From positions 3,057,262-3,121,261 of the forward strand of contig OX422198.1 of assembly GCA_949130485.1 (NCBI GenBank): 64,000 bases of DNA, given 5' to 3'. The notes beneath the pieces are model-generated. The model saw nothing but the letters and a program-made list of their open reading frames with translations, did no database searches and was not told the DNA's origin. This stretch comes from Agelas oroides (taxonomy: Eukaryota; Porifera; Demospongiae; Agelasida; Agelasidae). The stretch's first letter is position 1, and each line of letters opens with the position of its first letter. Shown here in pieces: positions 22,001 to 35,100 of the stretch. The position numbers were made by a program, and so were the translations under genes.

Positions 22001-24630
22001 AACGCAGTTTTTACAGTCGAGGAGGGGTTGTGAAGCTCGTACAAACCTGTTTATATGCGTGAATCATCCTAAAAAGCCGTTTTAAACGCGGAGGCCGTGC
22101 TGTGAAGCACGTGCAGGCCTGTTTAAGCGCCAGAAAAGATGGAGAAAGGAGTTTTCTCCACTGTGGAGGTCCTGTGAAGCTGGTGCAAACCTGTTTATAT
22201 GCGAGAAACACCCTATAACGCTTTTTTCACCTACGGGGAGGTGCTGTGAAACACGTGCAGGCCTGTTTAAGCGCCAGAAAAGATGGAGAAAGGAGTTTTC
22301 TCCACTGTGGAGGTCCTTTGAACCTGGTGCAAATCTGTTTATGTGCGGTAAACACCCTATAACGCCGTTTTCACGGCCGAGGAGGTGCTTTGAAGCACAT
22401 GCAGGCCTGTTTAAGTGACAGTGAAGATCGATGTAGCAGTTTTCTCCTCTGTGGAGGTGCTGTGAAGCTGGTGCAAACCCGTTTATGTGTGGGAAGCACC
22501 CAACAACGCCGTTTTCACTGCCGAGGTGGTGCTGTGAAGCACATGCAGGCCTGCTTAAGTGCCAGAAGAGATGGGAAAGCAGTTTTCTCCACTGTGGAAG
22601 TCCTGTTAATCTGGATCAAGGCTGTTTATGTGTGTGAAGCACGCTACAACGCAGTTTTTACAGTCGAGGAGGGGCTGTGAAGCTCGTACAAACCTGTTTA
22701 TGTGCGGGAAACATCCTACAATGCCGTTTTAACTTCCGAGGAGGTGCTGTGAAGCACGTGGAGGCCTGTTCAAGAGTCAGCAAAGACTGAGAAAGCAGTT
22801 TTCACTAATGTGGAAGTCTGTTTATTTGTGGGAATCTCCATACATCGCCGTTTTCACCAACGAGGAGGTGCTGTAAAGCACGTGCAGCCCTGTTTAAGTG
22901 CCAGTAAACATCGAGGAAGCTGTTCTCTCCTCTGTACAGGTCCTGTGAAGCTGTTTATTTGCCGGAAACACCCTACAACGCCGTTTTAACCGCCGGAGAG
23001 GTGCTGTGAAGCACGTGCAGGCCTTTCTAAGTGCTAGAAAAGATGGAGAAAGGAGTCTTCTCCACTGTGGAAGTCCTGTGAAGCTGGAGCAAGCCTGTTT
23101 ATGTGTGGGAAGCACCCTACAACGCCGTCGAGGAGGGGCTGTGAAGCTCGTACCAACCTGTTTATGTGCGGGAAACATCCTAAAAAGCCGTTTTAAACGC
23201 GGAGGAGGTGCTGTGAAACACGTGCAGGCCTTTATAAGCTCCAGAAAAGATGGAGAAAGCTGTTTTCTCCATTGTGGAATTCCTGTGAAGCTGGTGCAAA
23301 CCTGTTTATATGCGGGAAACATCCTATGACGCCGTTTTCACCTACGGGGAGGTGCTGTGAGACACGTACAGGCCTGTTTAAGTGCCATGCAGAAAAGATG
23401 GAGAAAGCAGTTTTCTCCACTGTGGAGGTCCTGTGAAGCTGTTGCAAGCCTGTTTATGTACGGGAATCACCCTATATCGCCGTTTTCACCGCCGAGGTGG
23501 CCTGTGAAGCACGTGCAGGCCAGTTTAAGTGCCATTAAAAATTGAGAAAGCAGTTTTCACCACTGTGGAGGTCCTCTGCAGATGGTGCAAACCTGTTTAT
23601 GTGCGGGAAGCACCCTGCAACGACGTTTTAACCGCCAATGAGCTGTTGTGAAACACATGCAGGCCTGTTTAAGTGCCAGAAGAGATGGAGAAAGCAGTTT
23701 TCTCCACTGTGGAAGTCCTGTTAATCTGGATCAAGGCTGTTTATGTGTGGGAAGCACGCTACAACGCAGTTATTACAGTCGAGGAGGGGCTGTGAAGCTC
23801 GTACAAACCTGTTTATGTGCGTGAAGCATCCTAAAAAGCCGTTTTAAACACGGATGCCGTGCTGTGAAGCACGTGCAGGCCTGTTTAAGTGCCAGAAATG
23901 ATGGAGAAAGCAGTTTTCTCCACTGTGGAGGTCCTGTGAAGCTGGTGCAAACCTGTTTATATGCAGGAAACACCCTATAACGCTTTTTTCACCTACGGGG
24001 AGGTGCTGTGAAACACGTGCAGGCCTGTTTAAGCGCCAGAAAAGATGGAGAAAGGAGTTTTCTCCACTGTGGAGGTGGTGCAAGCCTGTTTATGTGTGGG
24101 AAACACGCCGTTTTCACCGCCGAGGTGGGCTGTGAAGCACGTGCAGGCCAGTTTAAGTGCCAATAAAAATTGAGAAAGCAGTTTTCACCACTGTGGAGGT
24201 CCTCTGCAGATGGTGCAAACCTGTTTATGTGCGGGAAGCACCCTACAACGACGTTTTAACCGCCAAGGAGCTGTTGTGAAACACATGCAGGCCTGTTTAA
24301 GTGCCAGAAGAGATGGAGAAAGCAGTTTTCTCCACTGTGGAAGTCCTGTTAATCTGGGTCAAGGCTGTTTATGTGTGGGAAGCACACTACAACGCAGTTA
24401 TTACAGTTGAGGAGGGGCTGTGGAGCTCGTACAAACCTGTTTATGTGCGTGAAGCATCCTAAAAAGTCGTTTTAAACGCGGATGCCGTGTTGTGAAGCAC
24501 GTGCAGGCCTGTTTAAGTGCCAGAAAAGATGGAGAAAGCAGTTTTCTCCACCGTGGAGGTCCTCTGCAGATGGTCCAAAATTGTTTATGACCGGGAAACA
24601 CCATACAACGACGTTTTAACCGCCGAGGAG
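16056..24630 (+). repeat. Satellite array segment, subfamily A, forward orientation
   Basis: Starts inside an A monomer at CACCCTACAACGCC. A-B dimers and A-A'-B trimers are more diverged than in the first segment. A block around 20963-21405 reappears at about 23006-23447 (offset ~2042 bp); both copies share a 9-bp loss between GCCG and TCGAGG in one monomer. Another block near 21750 recurs near 22390. No gene was seen. Confidence 0.92.
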
Positions 24631-25091
24631 GGCGTCTTTTTTTTTTTGGACGTACTTTCCACTTAGTCTCTGGGCAGCAATGCATCTGCGCATGAGCCGT
24701 GCCACACCCTCTGTGTACTTAGACCTTTGTGAAGGGCATGTTGAACAAGGTCGAGCGAAACGACTGCCAAGAAGACTGTAGATGGCAAGAGAGCGATTCC
24801 TCAGGTGATTTTTAACAACAAAGAACTTCAAACTATAACTACAATGTGCTTTCAGTGAACTGTGAGCAAGACTGGAAAGTATGTGGCCACTGTTTAATTT
24901 CTAAATTCTATTGTCTCCTCTAGAAATAATTTGCCAAAGACAATCATGATAGTGCGTCATATAGTCTATTCTAGCCGGTAAGACATTCCTGCAACCTGGA
25001 AACTCTCAGGGAATGTTGTCCCAAGAATGGGCAGCAATTAGAACTATCTTGTGTTCACCTGATGGGTGACAGAAAGCCCCAGAGATTCACA
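24631..25091 (+). repeat. Left inverted arm of the foldback element
   Basis: Pairs with 26485-26936. Landmarks shared in inverse include GCAATGCATCTGCGCATG near the outer end and CCTGATGGGT near the inner end (about 25058 against 26511). Confidence 0.8.
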
Positions 25092-26154
25092 CTGATTGAG
25101 ATTTCATACTGTGTGGTGTTGAAGCAGTAGTTTTAGAGAGTCTGGAAACAAGACTATTGAAGCAGTGAGACTGAATGTTTTGCCTGGTTGATGAATGTAA
25201 AAACAACTTCCAAGGATGTCAGTGATGATTGTTACATTTGTAGGTGTATGGGAACAAGGCTAGGTGTACCTAATGATTAAGGCCATACCATTTATGTTGC
25301 TCCGACATGACTAACCCAAATATTAGCAGACGGTACTCAAAAGTGATTGCCTACAGCGAGTGCATGAATCTGCAAGTTGACTTCGTTTAGAGTGGCGTCA
25401 TCTTTTGCGTGGACAATTACAAGCACACTCACCAAAATAGGGCCTGAAAATCAAACAAAAGGCCGAGATTCTCCACTTTAGATGGACTCTTTTGTAGAGC
25501 TGTTTGTGTATGTTTCGCAGCAAAACTGTCGCCAATATCATGATCATGGGACTGTTATCATTTTTAAGCTTACCTATACTGACTCTCTTTGAAAAGTCAT
25601 CTGGCCCGAACAACAAAAATTAGATTGGTATGGCGTAAGACAACCTTCTTCAATGGTTACTCTTTCCCAAGCTGCCTTTCCATGCATGGGCTATAAAACT
25701 GGACAGTGGGAAGGCCTTCATGTCAACAAGGATTTTATGTAACACACAATTATAGCTGGAACACCACACTTTTAATGAAACAGTAACAAGAAGAAAGTAA
25801 TCATATAACACAGTTGTCATTTACACTAGAATTTTTATAATGATGTCTTGTGCCACAGTTGGAGCATATAGTTCAAGGGTTCAGTTTCTTCATCATCTAG
25901 TTTAGTGCCTCCACAATGGCTCATAATCACAAATTACTCATTAGTCCATGGTGTCATGAGTTAAAGTTCCATGTCATTGAAGAGTATGGTATTTCGATTC
26001 TTGCTTAAAAAATTGTTCTGCTTATACTCATTTTAGCTTTGATTCCCTACAAAGTCACTGTTTCAATGTCTGCCACCATGCAAGTCTTACTGCTTCAACC
26101 TTGCATATTAAACTTGAGCTCAATAGACAGTTAAGTATGGATCTCTGAATCTTT

Positions 26155-26345
26155 CCCTGAGAGTTTCTAAGTAGCTGGAATGTCGTTCCTCGATATATGG
26201 TGCACCATCATTGACCCTGGCAAATTATGACTTATACAGAGATAACAGAAATTGAACGGCGACAGATACTTTCCAGTCTTGTTCACAGTTCACTGATAGT
26301 GCATTGTAGTTATAATTTGAAGTTTTTGATGTTAAATGTCATCGG
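26155..26345 (+). repeat. Internal diverged copy of the foldback arm
   Basis: In direct orientation with 26561-26775; both contain GATACTTTCCAGTCTTG, CACAGTTCACTGA and ATTGTAGTTATA. The element has therefore duplicated part of its own arm internally. Confidence 0.75.
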
Positions 26346-26484
26346 AAGGATAGATAGCATCCTTCCAATTATTGCTGTCTTCTTGGCTCTACCACTGCTC
26401 GATCATGTGGACTCGACATGACAGACTCTCACACCATTCCCAGCCACAACACAGTACAGAATAGCTGTTCAATAGATGGCTCAT

Positions 26485-26936
26485 TGTGAATCTCTAGGTC
26501 TCTGCTGTTACCCATCAGGTAAATGCAAGATAGTTCTAATTGCTGCCCATTCTTGGGACAACATTCCCTGAGAGTTTCCAGGTTACAGGAATGTCTTACT
26601 GGCTAGAATAGACTATATGACGCACTATCATAATTGTCTTTGGCAAATTATTTCTAGAGGAGACAACAGAATTTAGAAATTAAACAGTGGCCAGATACTT
26701 TCCAGTCTTGCTCACAGTTCACTGAAAGCACATTGTAGTTATAGTTTGAAGTTCTTTGTTGTTAAAAATCACCTGAGGAATCGCTCTCTTGCCATCTGCA
26801 GTCTTCTTGGCAGTCGGTTTCGCTCGATCTTACGCCCTTCACAAAGGTCTAAGTACACAGAGGGTGTGGCACGGCGCATGCGCAGATGCATTGCTGTCTA
26901 GAGACCAAGTCGAAAGTAAGTCCAAAAAAATACGCC
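26485..26936 (-). repeat. Right inverted arm of the foldback element
   Basis: Inverse of 24631-25091, ending ATACGCC next to the CGAGGAG duplication. Confidence 0.8.
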
Positions 26937-28815
26937 CGAGGAGGTGTTGTGAAGCACGTGCAGGCCTGTTTAAGTACCAGAAAAGATGGAGAAAGCAACT
27001 GTGGAGGTCCTGTGAAGCTGGTGCAAGCCTGTTTGTGTGGGAAGCACCCTACAACGCAGTTTTCACCGTGCACGTGCAAGCCTGTTTAAGTGCCAGAAAA
27101 GATGGCAAAATCAGTTTTCTCCACTGTGGAGGTCCTGTGAAGCTGGTGCAAACATGTTTATGTGCGGGAAACACCCTATAACGCCTTTTTCACCTACGGG
27201 GAGGTGTTGTGAAGCACATGCAGGCCAACTGTGGAGGTGCTGTGAAGCTGGAGGAAACCTGTTTATGTGCGGGAAACACACTATAACGCCGTTTTCACCG
27301 CCAAGGTTAGCCTGTGAAGAACGTGCAGGCCTGTTTAAGTACCAATAAAGATTGAGAAAGCAGTTTTCACCACTGAGGAGGTCCTGTGCAGCTGGTGCAA
27401 ACCTGCTTATGTATGGGAAGCTCCATACAACGCCGTTTTCAGCGCCAAACAGGGGCTGTGAATCACGTGCATGCCTGTGGAAGTGCCGATAAAGATGGAG
27501 AAACAGTTTTCACCACTGATGATGTCCTGTGCAGTTGGTGCAAACCTGTTTATATGCGAGAAACACCCTACAACGCCGTTTTAACCACCGAGAAGGTCAT
27601 TTGAAGCACGTGCAGGCCTGTTTAAGTGCCAGTAAAGATCGAGGAAGCTGTTCTCTCCTCTGTGGAGTACCTGTCAACCTGGTGCAAACCTGTTTATGTG
27701 CGGGAAACACCATACAACGCCGTTTTAACCGCCGGATAGGTGCTGTGAAACACGTGCAGTCCTTTTTAAGTACCAGAAAAGATGGAGAAAGGAGTTTTCT
27801 CCACTGTGGAAGCCCTGTGAAGCTGGAGCAAGCCTGTTTATGTGTGGGAAGCACCCTACAACGCGGTTTTTACCGTCGAGGAGGGGCTGTGATGCTCGTA
27901 CCAACCTGTTTATGTGCGGCAAACATCCTAAATACCCGTTTTAAACGCGGAGGAGGTGCTGTGAAGCACGTACAGGCCTCTCAAAGTTTCAGAAAACGTG
28001 GAGAAAGCAGTTTTCTCCAGCTGGTGCAAACCTGTTTATATGCGGGAAACACACTATAAAGCCTTTTTCACCTACGGGGAGGTGCTGTGAAGCACGTCCA
28101 GGCCTGTTTAAGCGCCCGAAAAGATGGAGAAAGCAGTTTTCTCCACTGTGGAGGTCCTCTGCAGATGGTGCAAACCTGTTCATGTGTGGGAAACACCCTA
28201 CAACAACGTTTTAACCGACAAGGAGGTGTTGTGAAGCACATGCAGACCTGTTTAAGTGCCAGAAAAGATGGAGAAAGCAGTTTTCTCCACTGGGGAAGTC
28301 CTGTGAAGCTGGAGTAAGGTTGTTTATGTGTGGGAAGCACCCTACAACGCGTCGAGGAGGGGCTGTGAAGCTCGTACAAACCTGTTTATGAGCGGGAAAC
28401 ATCCTAAAAAGCCGTTTTAAACGCGGAGGTGGTGCTGTGAAGCATTTTCAGGCCTGTACAAGTGCCAGAAAAGATGGAAAAGGCTGTTTTCTCCATTGTA
28501 AAGTTCCTGTCACACCTGTTAATGTGCAGGAAACGCCCTATAACACCGTTTTCACTGCCGAGGATGTGCTGTGAAGCATGTGCATGCCTGCTCAAGTGAC
28601 ATAAAAGGTGGAGAAAGCAGTTTTCTCAACTGTGGAGGTCCTGTGAAGCTGGTGCAAAGCTGTTTATGTGCGGGAAACACCCAATAACTCCGTTTTCACC
28701 GCCGAGGTTGGCTATGAAGCGCGTGCAGGCCTGTTTAAGTGCCAATAAAGATTGAGAAAGCAGTTTTCAACACCGTGGAGGACCTCAGAGTATGGTGCAA
28801 CCCTGTTTATATGCG
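26937..28815 (+). repeat. Satellite array segment, subfamily A, forward orientation, up to the inversion point
   Basis: Resumes at CGAGGAGGTG of a monomer and runs as A-B and A-A'-B units with many small deletions to 28815. This is the last forward-oriented satellite in the window. Confidence 0.9.
28813..28815. other. Orientation switch point of the satellite array
   Basis: Left of here an A monomer reads ...CCTGTTTATATGCG. Right of here the sequence reads GCGTTGTAGGGTGCTTCC, which is minus-strand A. The shared bases GCG are the only overlap, and the two breakpoints lie about 17 bp apart within the same monomer type. Sequences close to the junction can fold back with a loop of only a dozen or so bases. 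It looks like a microhomology-mediated inversion or a template switch. Confidence 0.85.
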
Positions 28816-31800
28816 TTGTAGGGTGCTTCCCACACAAACAGGTTTACTCCAGCTTCACATTACTTCCACAGTGGAGAAAACTGCTTTCTCCATGTTTTAT
28901 GTCACTTGAACAGGCCTGCACGTGTTTTACAGCACCTCCTCGGCGGTGAAAACGCCGTTGTAGGGTGTTTCCCGCACATAAGCAGGTTTGCACCAGCTTC
29001 ACAGGACTTCCACAGTGGAGAAAAGTACTTTGTCCATCTCTTCTGGCACTTAAACAGCCCTGCACATGCTTCACAACACCTCCTCGGCGGTGAAAACGGC
29101 GTTTTACGGTCCCGCATAGAAACAGGTTTGCGCACCATCTTCACAGGACCCCCACAGAGGAGAAAACTGCTTCCTCGATTTTTACTGGCACTTAAACGCT
29201 TCAAAGCACCACCTCGGCGGTTAAAACGGCGTTGTTAGATGTTTCCCGCATATAAACAGGTTTTCACCAGCTGCACAGGACCTCCTCAGTGATGAAAACT
29301 GTTTCTCCATCCTTTATGGCATTTAAACAGGCCTGCACATGCTTCATAGCCCCTCCTCGGCGGTGAAAACGGCGTTGTAGGGTGTTTCCCGCACATGAAC
29401 AGGTTTGCACCAGCTTCACAGGACCTCCAGAGAGGAGAAAACTGCTTTCTCCATTTATACTGGCACTTAAACAGGCCTGCACGTGCTTTACAACACCTCC
29501 TCGGAGATGAAAACGCACACGTAAACAGGCTTGTACCAGCTTCAGAGGACTTCTACATTGGAGAAAACGGCTTTCTCCATCTTTTCTGGCACTTAACGTG
29601 GCCTGCACATGCTTCACCGCACCTCCTCGGCCGTGAAAACTGCGTTACAGGGTGTTTACCGCACATAAACAGGTTTGCACCATCTGCAGAGGACCTCCAC
29701 AGTGGTGAAAACTGCTTTCTGAATCTTTTCTGGCACTTAAACAGGCCTGCACGTGCTTCACAACACCTCCTCGGCGGTTAAAACGGCGCTGTAGGGTGTT
29801 TCCCGCACATAAACAGGTTTGCACCATCTGGAGCGGACCTCCACAGTGGTGAAAACTGCTTTCTCAATGTTTATTGGTACTTAAACAGGCTGCACGTGCT
29901 TCGCAGCCCACCTCGGCGGTGAAAACGGCGTTATAGGGTGTTTCCCCCACATAAACAGGTTTACACCAGCTTCACAGCCGACGGTGAAAACGACGTTGTA
30001 GGGTGCCTCCCACACATAAACAAGCTTGCTCCAGCTTCACAGGACCTCCACAATGGAGAAAACTGATTTCTCCATCTTTTCTGGCACTTAATGTAGCCTG
30101 CACATGCTTCAGAGCGTGAAAACCACGTTGTAGGTTGTTTCCCGCACATAAACAGGTTTGTACCATCTTCACAGGACCTCCACAGTGGAGAAAACAGCTT
30201 TCTCCATCTTTTCTTGTACTTAAACAGGCTTGCACGTGCTTCACAACACCTCCTCAGAGGCATTGTACGGTGGTTCGCACACATAAATAGGCTTGTACCA
30301 GCTTCACAGGACTTCCACATTGGAGAAAACTGCTTTCTCCATCTTTTCTGGCACTTAACGTGGCCTGTACATGCTTCACAGCACCTCCTCGGCCGTGAAA
30401 ACCGCGTTATAGGGTGTTTCCCGCACATAAACAGGCCTGCACGTGCTTCACAACACCTCCTCGGAGGTAAAAACGGCGATTTACGGTGCTTCGCACATAT
30501 AAACAGGCTTGTACCAGCTTCAGAGGACTTCCACATTGGAGAAAACTCCTTTCTCCATCTTTTCTGCCACATAGCGTAGCATGCACATGCTTCACAGCAC
30601 CTCCTCGGCCGTGAAAACCGCGTTGTAGGGTGTTTTCCGCACATAAACAGGTTTGCACCATCTTCACATGACCTCCACAGTGGAGGAAACTGATTTCTCC
30701 ATCTTTTCTAGTACTTAAACAGGCCTACCCGTGCTTCACACCTCCTCCTCGGCGGTGAAAACGGCGTTGTAGGGTGCTTCCCACACATAAACAGGTTTGC
30801 ACCAGCTTCACAGGACTTCCACATTGGTGAAAACTGCTTTCTCCATCTTTTCTGGTACTGAAACAGGTCTGCACGTGCTTCACAACACCTCGGAGGAGAA
30901 AATGGCATTGTACGGTGCTTCGCGCACATAAACAGGCTTGTACCAGCTTCACAGGACATCAACATTAGAGCAAACTGCTTTCTCCATCTTTTCTGGCACT
31001 TCACGTGGCCTGCACTTTCTTCACAGCACCTCCTCGGCCGTGAAAACCGCGTTGTAGGGTGTTTCCCGCACATAAACAGGTTTGCACCATCTTCACAGGA
31101 CCTCCACAGTAGAGAAAACTGCAATCTTCATCTTTTCTGGTACTTAAACAGGCCTGCACGTGCTTCACACCTCCTCCTCGGCGGTGAAAACGGTGTTGTA
31201 GGGTGCTTCCCACACATAACCAGACTTGTACCAGCTTCACAGGACTTCCAGTGATGAAAACTGCTTTCTCCATCTTTTCTGGCACTTAGAGAGGCCTACA
31301 CCTTCATCACAGCACCTCGGCGGCGTAAACGGCGTTGTAGGGTGCTTCGCACACATAAACAGGCTTGCACCAGCTTCACAGGACCTTCACAGCGGTGAAA
31401 ACTGCTTTCTGGATCTTTTCTGGCATTTAAACAGGTCTGCACGTGCTTCACACCACCTCCTCGGCGGTTGAAACGGCCTTGTAGGGTGCTTCCCGCGCAT
31501 AAAGAAGCTGGCACCAGCTTCACAGGACTTCCACAGTGGAGAAAACTACTTTCTCCATCTTTTCTTGCACTTTGAGAGGCCTGCACCTTCATCACAACAC
31601 CTTCTCGGCGGCGAAAACGGCGCTTCCCACACATAAACAGGCTTGCACCAGCTTCACAGGACTTTCACAGTGGTGAAAACTGCTTTCTCCGTCTTTTCTG
31701 GTACTGAAACAGGCCTCCACGTGTTTCGCAACACCTCCTCGGAGGAGAAAACGGCATTGTACGGTGCTTCGCACACATAAACAGGCTTGTACCAGCCTCA

Positions 31801-32188
31801 CAGGACATCCACATTGGAGAAAACTGCTTTCTCCATCTTTTCTGGCACTTAAACGTGGCCTGCACATGCTTCACATCAACTCCTCGGCCGTGAAAACGGC
31901 GTTGTAGGGTGTTTCTTGCACATAAACAGGTTTGCACCAGCTTCGCAGGACCTCCACAGAGGAGAAAACTGCTTCCTCCATCTTTACTAGCACTTAAAAA
32001 GGCCTGCACGTGCTTCAAAGCACCTACTCGGCGGTTAAAACGGCATTGTAGGGTGTTTCCCGCATACAAACGGGTTTGAACCAGCTGCACAGGACCTCCA
32101 CAGTGGTGGAAACTGCTTTGTCAATCTTTATTGGCACTTCCACAGGCCTGCACGTGCCTCACAGCCCCTCTTCGGTGGTGAAAACGGT
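28816..32188 (-). repeat. Satellite array segment, subfamily A, reverse orientation
   Basis: The same 72/144-bp units as upstream but on the minus strand: GGCACTTAAACAGGCCTGCA, CGTGCTTCACAGCACCTCC, GGCGGTGAAAACGGCG. It ends at a shortened unit near 32188 (AAAACGGTGCTTCACAGC), after which subfamily B begins. Open frames here, such as 29961-30644 on the minus strand, are repeat by-products. Confidence 0.92.
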
Positions 32189-35100
32189 GCTTCACAGCAC
32201 CTCCTCGGCGGTTAAAACGACGTTATCAAGTCTTACCCCAACATAAACAGGCTTGCACGAGCCTCATAGGACCAACACAGTAGAGAAATATGCTTTCTCG
32301 ATCTTCCCTGGAACTTAAATAGGCCTACACCTCCTTCACAGCATCTCCTCGGAGGATCAAAACCGCTTTACAAGGATTTCTCGCATACAAACATGCTTGC
32401 ACTAAGCTCTCACGGCCTCCACAGCAGTGAAAACTGCTTTCTCGTTCATCTGTGGAACTTAAACAGGCCTCCACGTGCTTCACAGAACCTCAATGACGTT
32501 ATAACGTCGTTATCAGGTCGTTGTCGCACATAAACAGGTCTCAACGAGCCTCATAGGGCTATCACAGCCGTGAAATCTGCTCTCTCGATCTTCTCTGGCA
32601 GATAAACAGGCCTACACGTGCTTCACAGCTCCTTCTCGGTGGATAAAACGGCGTGACCAGGTCTTTCCCCCACATAAACAGGCTTGCACAAGCTTCACAA
32701 GACTTCCATAGTAGTGAAAACTGCTTTCTCGATCTTCCCTGACACTTAAACAGGCCTACGCGCGCTTCACAGCATCTCCTCGGAAGGTAAAACGGAGTTA
32801 CCAAGTCTTTCAAACACATACGAAGGCTTGCACAATCCGCACAAGACCTCTACAGTGGTGAAAACTGCTTTCTCGATCTTCCCTAACACTTAAACAGGCC
32901 TGCACCTGCTTCACAGCACCCCCTCGGTGGTTAAAACGGCTTTGTCCGGTTATTTCCTCACATAAAGAGGCTTGCACGAGCTTCACAGGACCTCTACAGC
33001 GGTGAAAACTGCTTTCTCGATCTTCCATGGCACTTAAACAGACCTGCATCTGCTTCACATCACCTCCTCGGATGATAAAATGGCGTTGTCAGGTCGTTCC
33101 GGCATGTAAACGGTCTTGTAAAAACCTCATATGACTTCCGCTGTGGTGAAAACTGCTTTATCGATCTTCGCTAGCACTTAAACAGGCCAGCACCTGCTTC
33201 ACAGCATCACCTTGGTGCTTAAAACGACTTTGTCAGGTAGTTTCCTCACATAAACAGGCTTGCACGAGCCTCACAGGACCTCCACTGTGGTGAAAACTTC
33301 ATTCTCAGTCCTCCCTGGCACTTAAAATGGCCTGCACGTGCTTCACAGCACCACCTCGGCGGTGAAAACGGCGTTATCAGGTCTTTCCCGGACATAAACA
33401 TGCTTGCACGAGCCTCATGGGACCACTAGAGTGTAGAAAAATGCTTTCTCGATCTTCACTGGCACTTAAACTCGCTAGCACCTGCTTAACAGCACCTCTT
33501 CGGTGGTTGAAACGGCTTTATCAGGTAATTTCCTCACATAAACAGGCTTGCACGAGCTTCACAGGACCTCGACAGCGGTGAAAACTTCTTTCTCAGTCTT
33601 CCCTGGCACTGAAACAGGCCAGCACGTGCTTCACACCACTTCCTCGGTGGTTAAAACCGCTTTACAAGGATTTCCCGCACACAAACATGCTCGCACTAAG
33701 CTCTCACGGCCTCCACTGCGGTTAAAACTGTTTTCTCGATCATCTCTGGAACTTAAACAGGCCTCTACGTTCTTCACAGCACATCCTAGGAGGTTAAAAC
33801 GGAGCCATCAGGTTGTTCCCGCATATAAACAGGCTTGCGCCAAACTCACAGGGCCTTCAGAGCGGTAAAATCTGCTCTCTCGATCTTCCCTGGCACATAA
33901 ACAGGCCTACACGTGCTTCACTGCTCCTTCTTGGTGGATAAAACGGCGTTACCAGGTCTTTCCCCAACATACACAGGCTTGCACAAGCCTCACAGGACTT
34001 CCATAGTAGTGAAAACTGCTTTCTGGATCCTCCCTCGCACTTAAACAGGCCTACGCGCACTTCACAGAACTTCTACGGAGTGTAAAAAGGAGTTATTAGG
34101 TCATTCCCTCACATATGCAGGCTTGCACGAGCCGCACAGGACCTCCACAGTGGTGAAAAACGCTTTCTCGATCTTCCCTGGCACTTAAACAGGCCTACAC
34201 GTGCTTCCCAGCATTTCATCGGAGGTTAAAACCGCTTTGCAACGATTTCTCGCACACAAACAAGCTTGCTCTAAACTCTCACGGCCTCGATAGCGGTGAA
34301 TACTGCTTTTTCGATCATTTCTGGAACTTAAACAGGCCACCACGTCCTTCACAGCACCTCCTTGGAGGTTAAAACGGCGTAGTCAGGTCGTTCCCGCATA
34401 TAAACAGACTTGCACCAACCTCACAGGGCCTTCACAACGGTGAAATCTGCTCTCCCGATCTTCTCTGGCGCATAAACAGGCCTACACGTGCTTCACAGCT
34501 CCTTCTTGGTGGATAAAACGGCGTGACCAGGTCTTTCCCCCACATAAACAGGCTTGCACAAGGTTCACAGGACTTCCATAGTAGTGAAAACTGCTTTCTG
34601 GATCTTCCCTCGCACTTAAACAGGCCTACACATACTTCTCAGCACCTCCACGGAGTGCAAAAAGGAGTTATCAGCTCTTTCCCACACATAAGCAGGCTTG
34701 CACGAGCCGCACAGGACCTTCACGGTGGTGAAAACTGCTTTCTCGATCTTCCCTAGCACTTAAACAGGCTTCACACCACCTCCTCGGTGGTTAAAACGGC
34801 TCTATGTGGTAATTTCCTCACATAAATAGGCTTGCACGAGCCATACAGGACCTCGACAGCGGTGAAGACTTCTTTCTCATGTCTTCCCTGGCACTTTAAC
34901 AGGCCTGCACTTGCCTCACAGCATCTCCTCGGAGGTTGAAACCGCTTTACAAGTATTTCCACAGACATGCTTGCACTAACCTCTCACGTACTCCACAGCG
35001 ATGAAAACTGCTTTCTCGATCAACTCTGGAAATTAAAGAGGCCTCCACGTGCTTCGCAGCACCTCCTAGGAGGTTAAAACGGCGTTATCAGGTCGTTCAC

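Larger units (their letters stand above)
24631..26936. mobile_element. 2.3-kb foldback DNA element with ~460-bp inverted arms
   Basis: Starts GGCGTC plus a T-run and GGACGTACTTTCC; ends with the inverse, GGAC...AAATACGCC read outward. It is flanked by CGAGGAG on both sides (24624-24630 and 26937-26943), a 7-bp (possibly 8-bp) duplication of satellite sequence. The arms 24631-25091 and 26485-26936 are inverted copies, alike at roughly nine positions in ten by eye. The 1.4-kb spacer contains a further diverged copy of part of the right arm, in direct orientation (about 26155-26345 against 26561-26775). No transposase was recognised, so it is non-autonomous. The superfamily is undetermined. Confidence 0.8.

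Noticed and set aside
26227-26421. 64-codon hydrophobic open frame in the foldback element
   Set aside because: It lies in the internal arm copy; the matching arm elsewhere does not keep the frame.
24631-26936. Autonomous transposon
   Set aside because: No frame in the spacer encodes a recognisable transposase domain.
29961-30644. 227-codon Cys-rich minus-strand frame as a zinc-finger-like protein
   Set aside because: The Cys/His spacing does not fit C2H2 or other known fingers, and it follows the 24-residue satellite period only.
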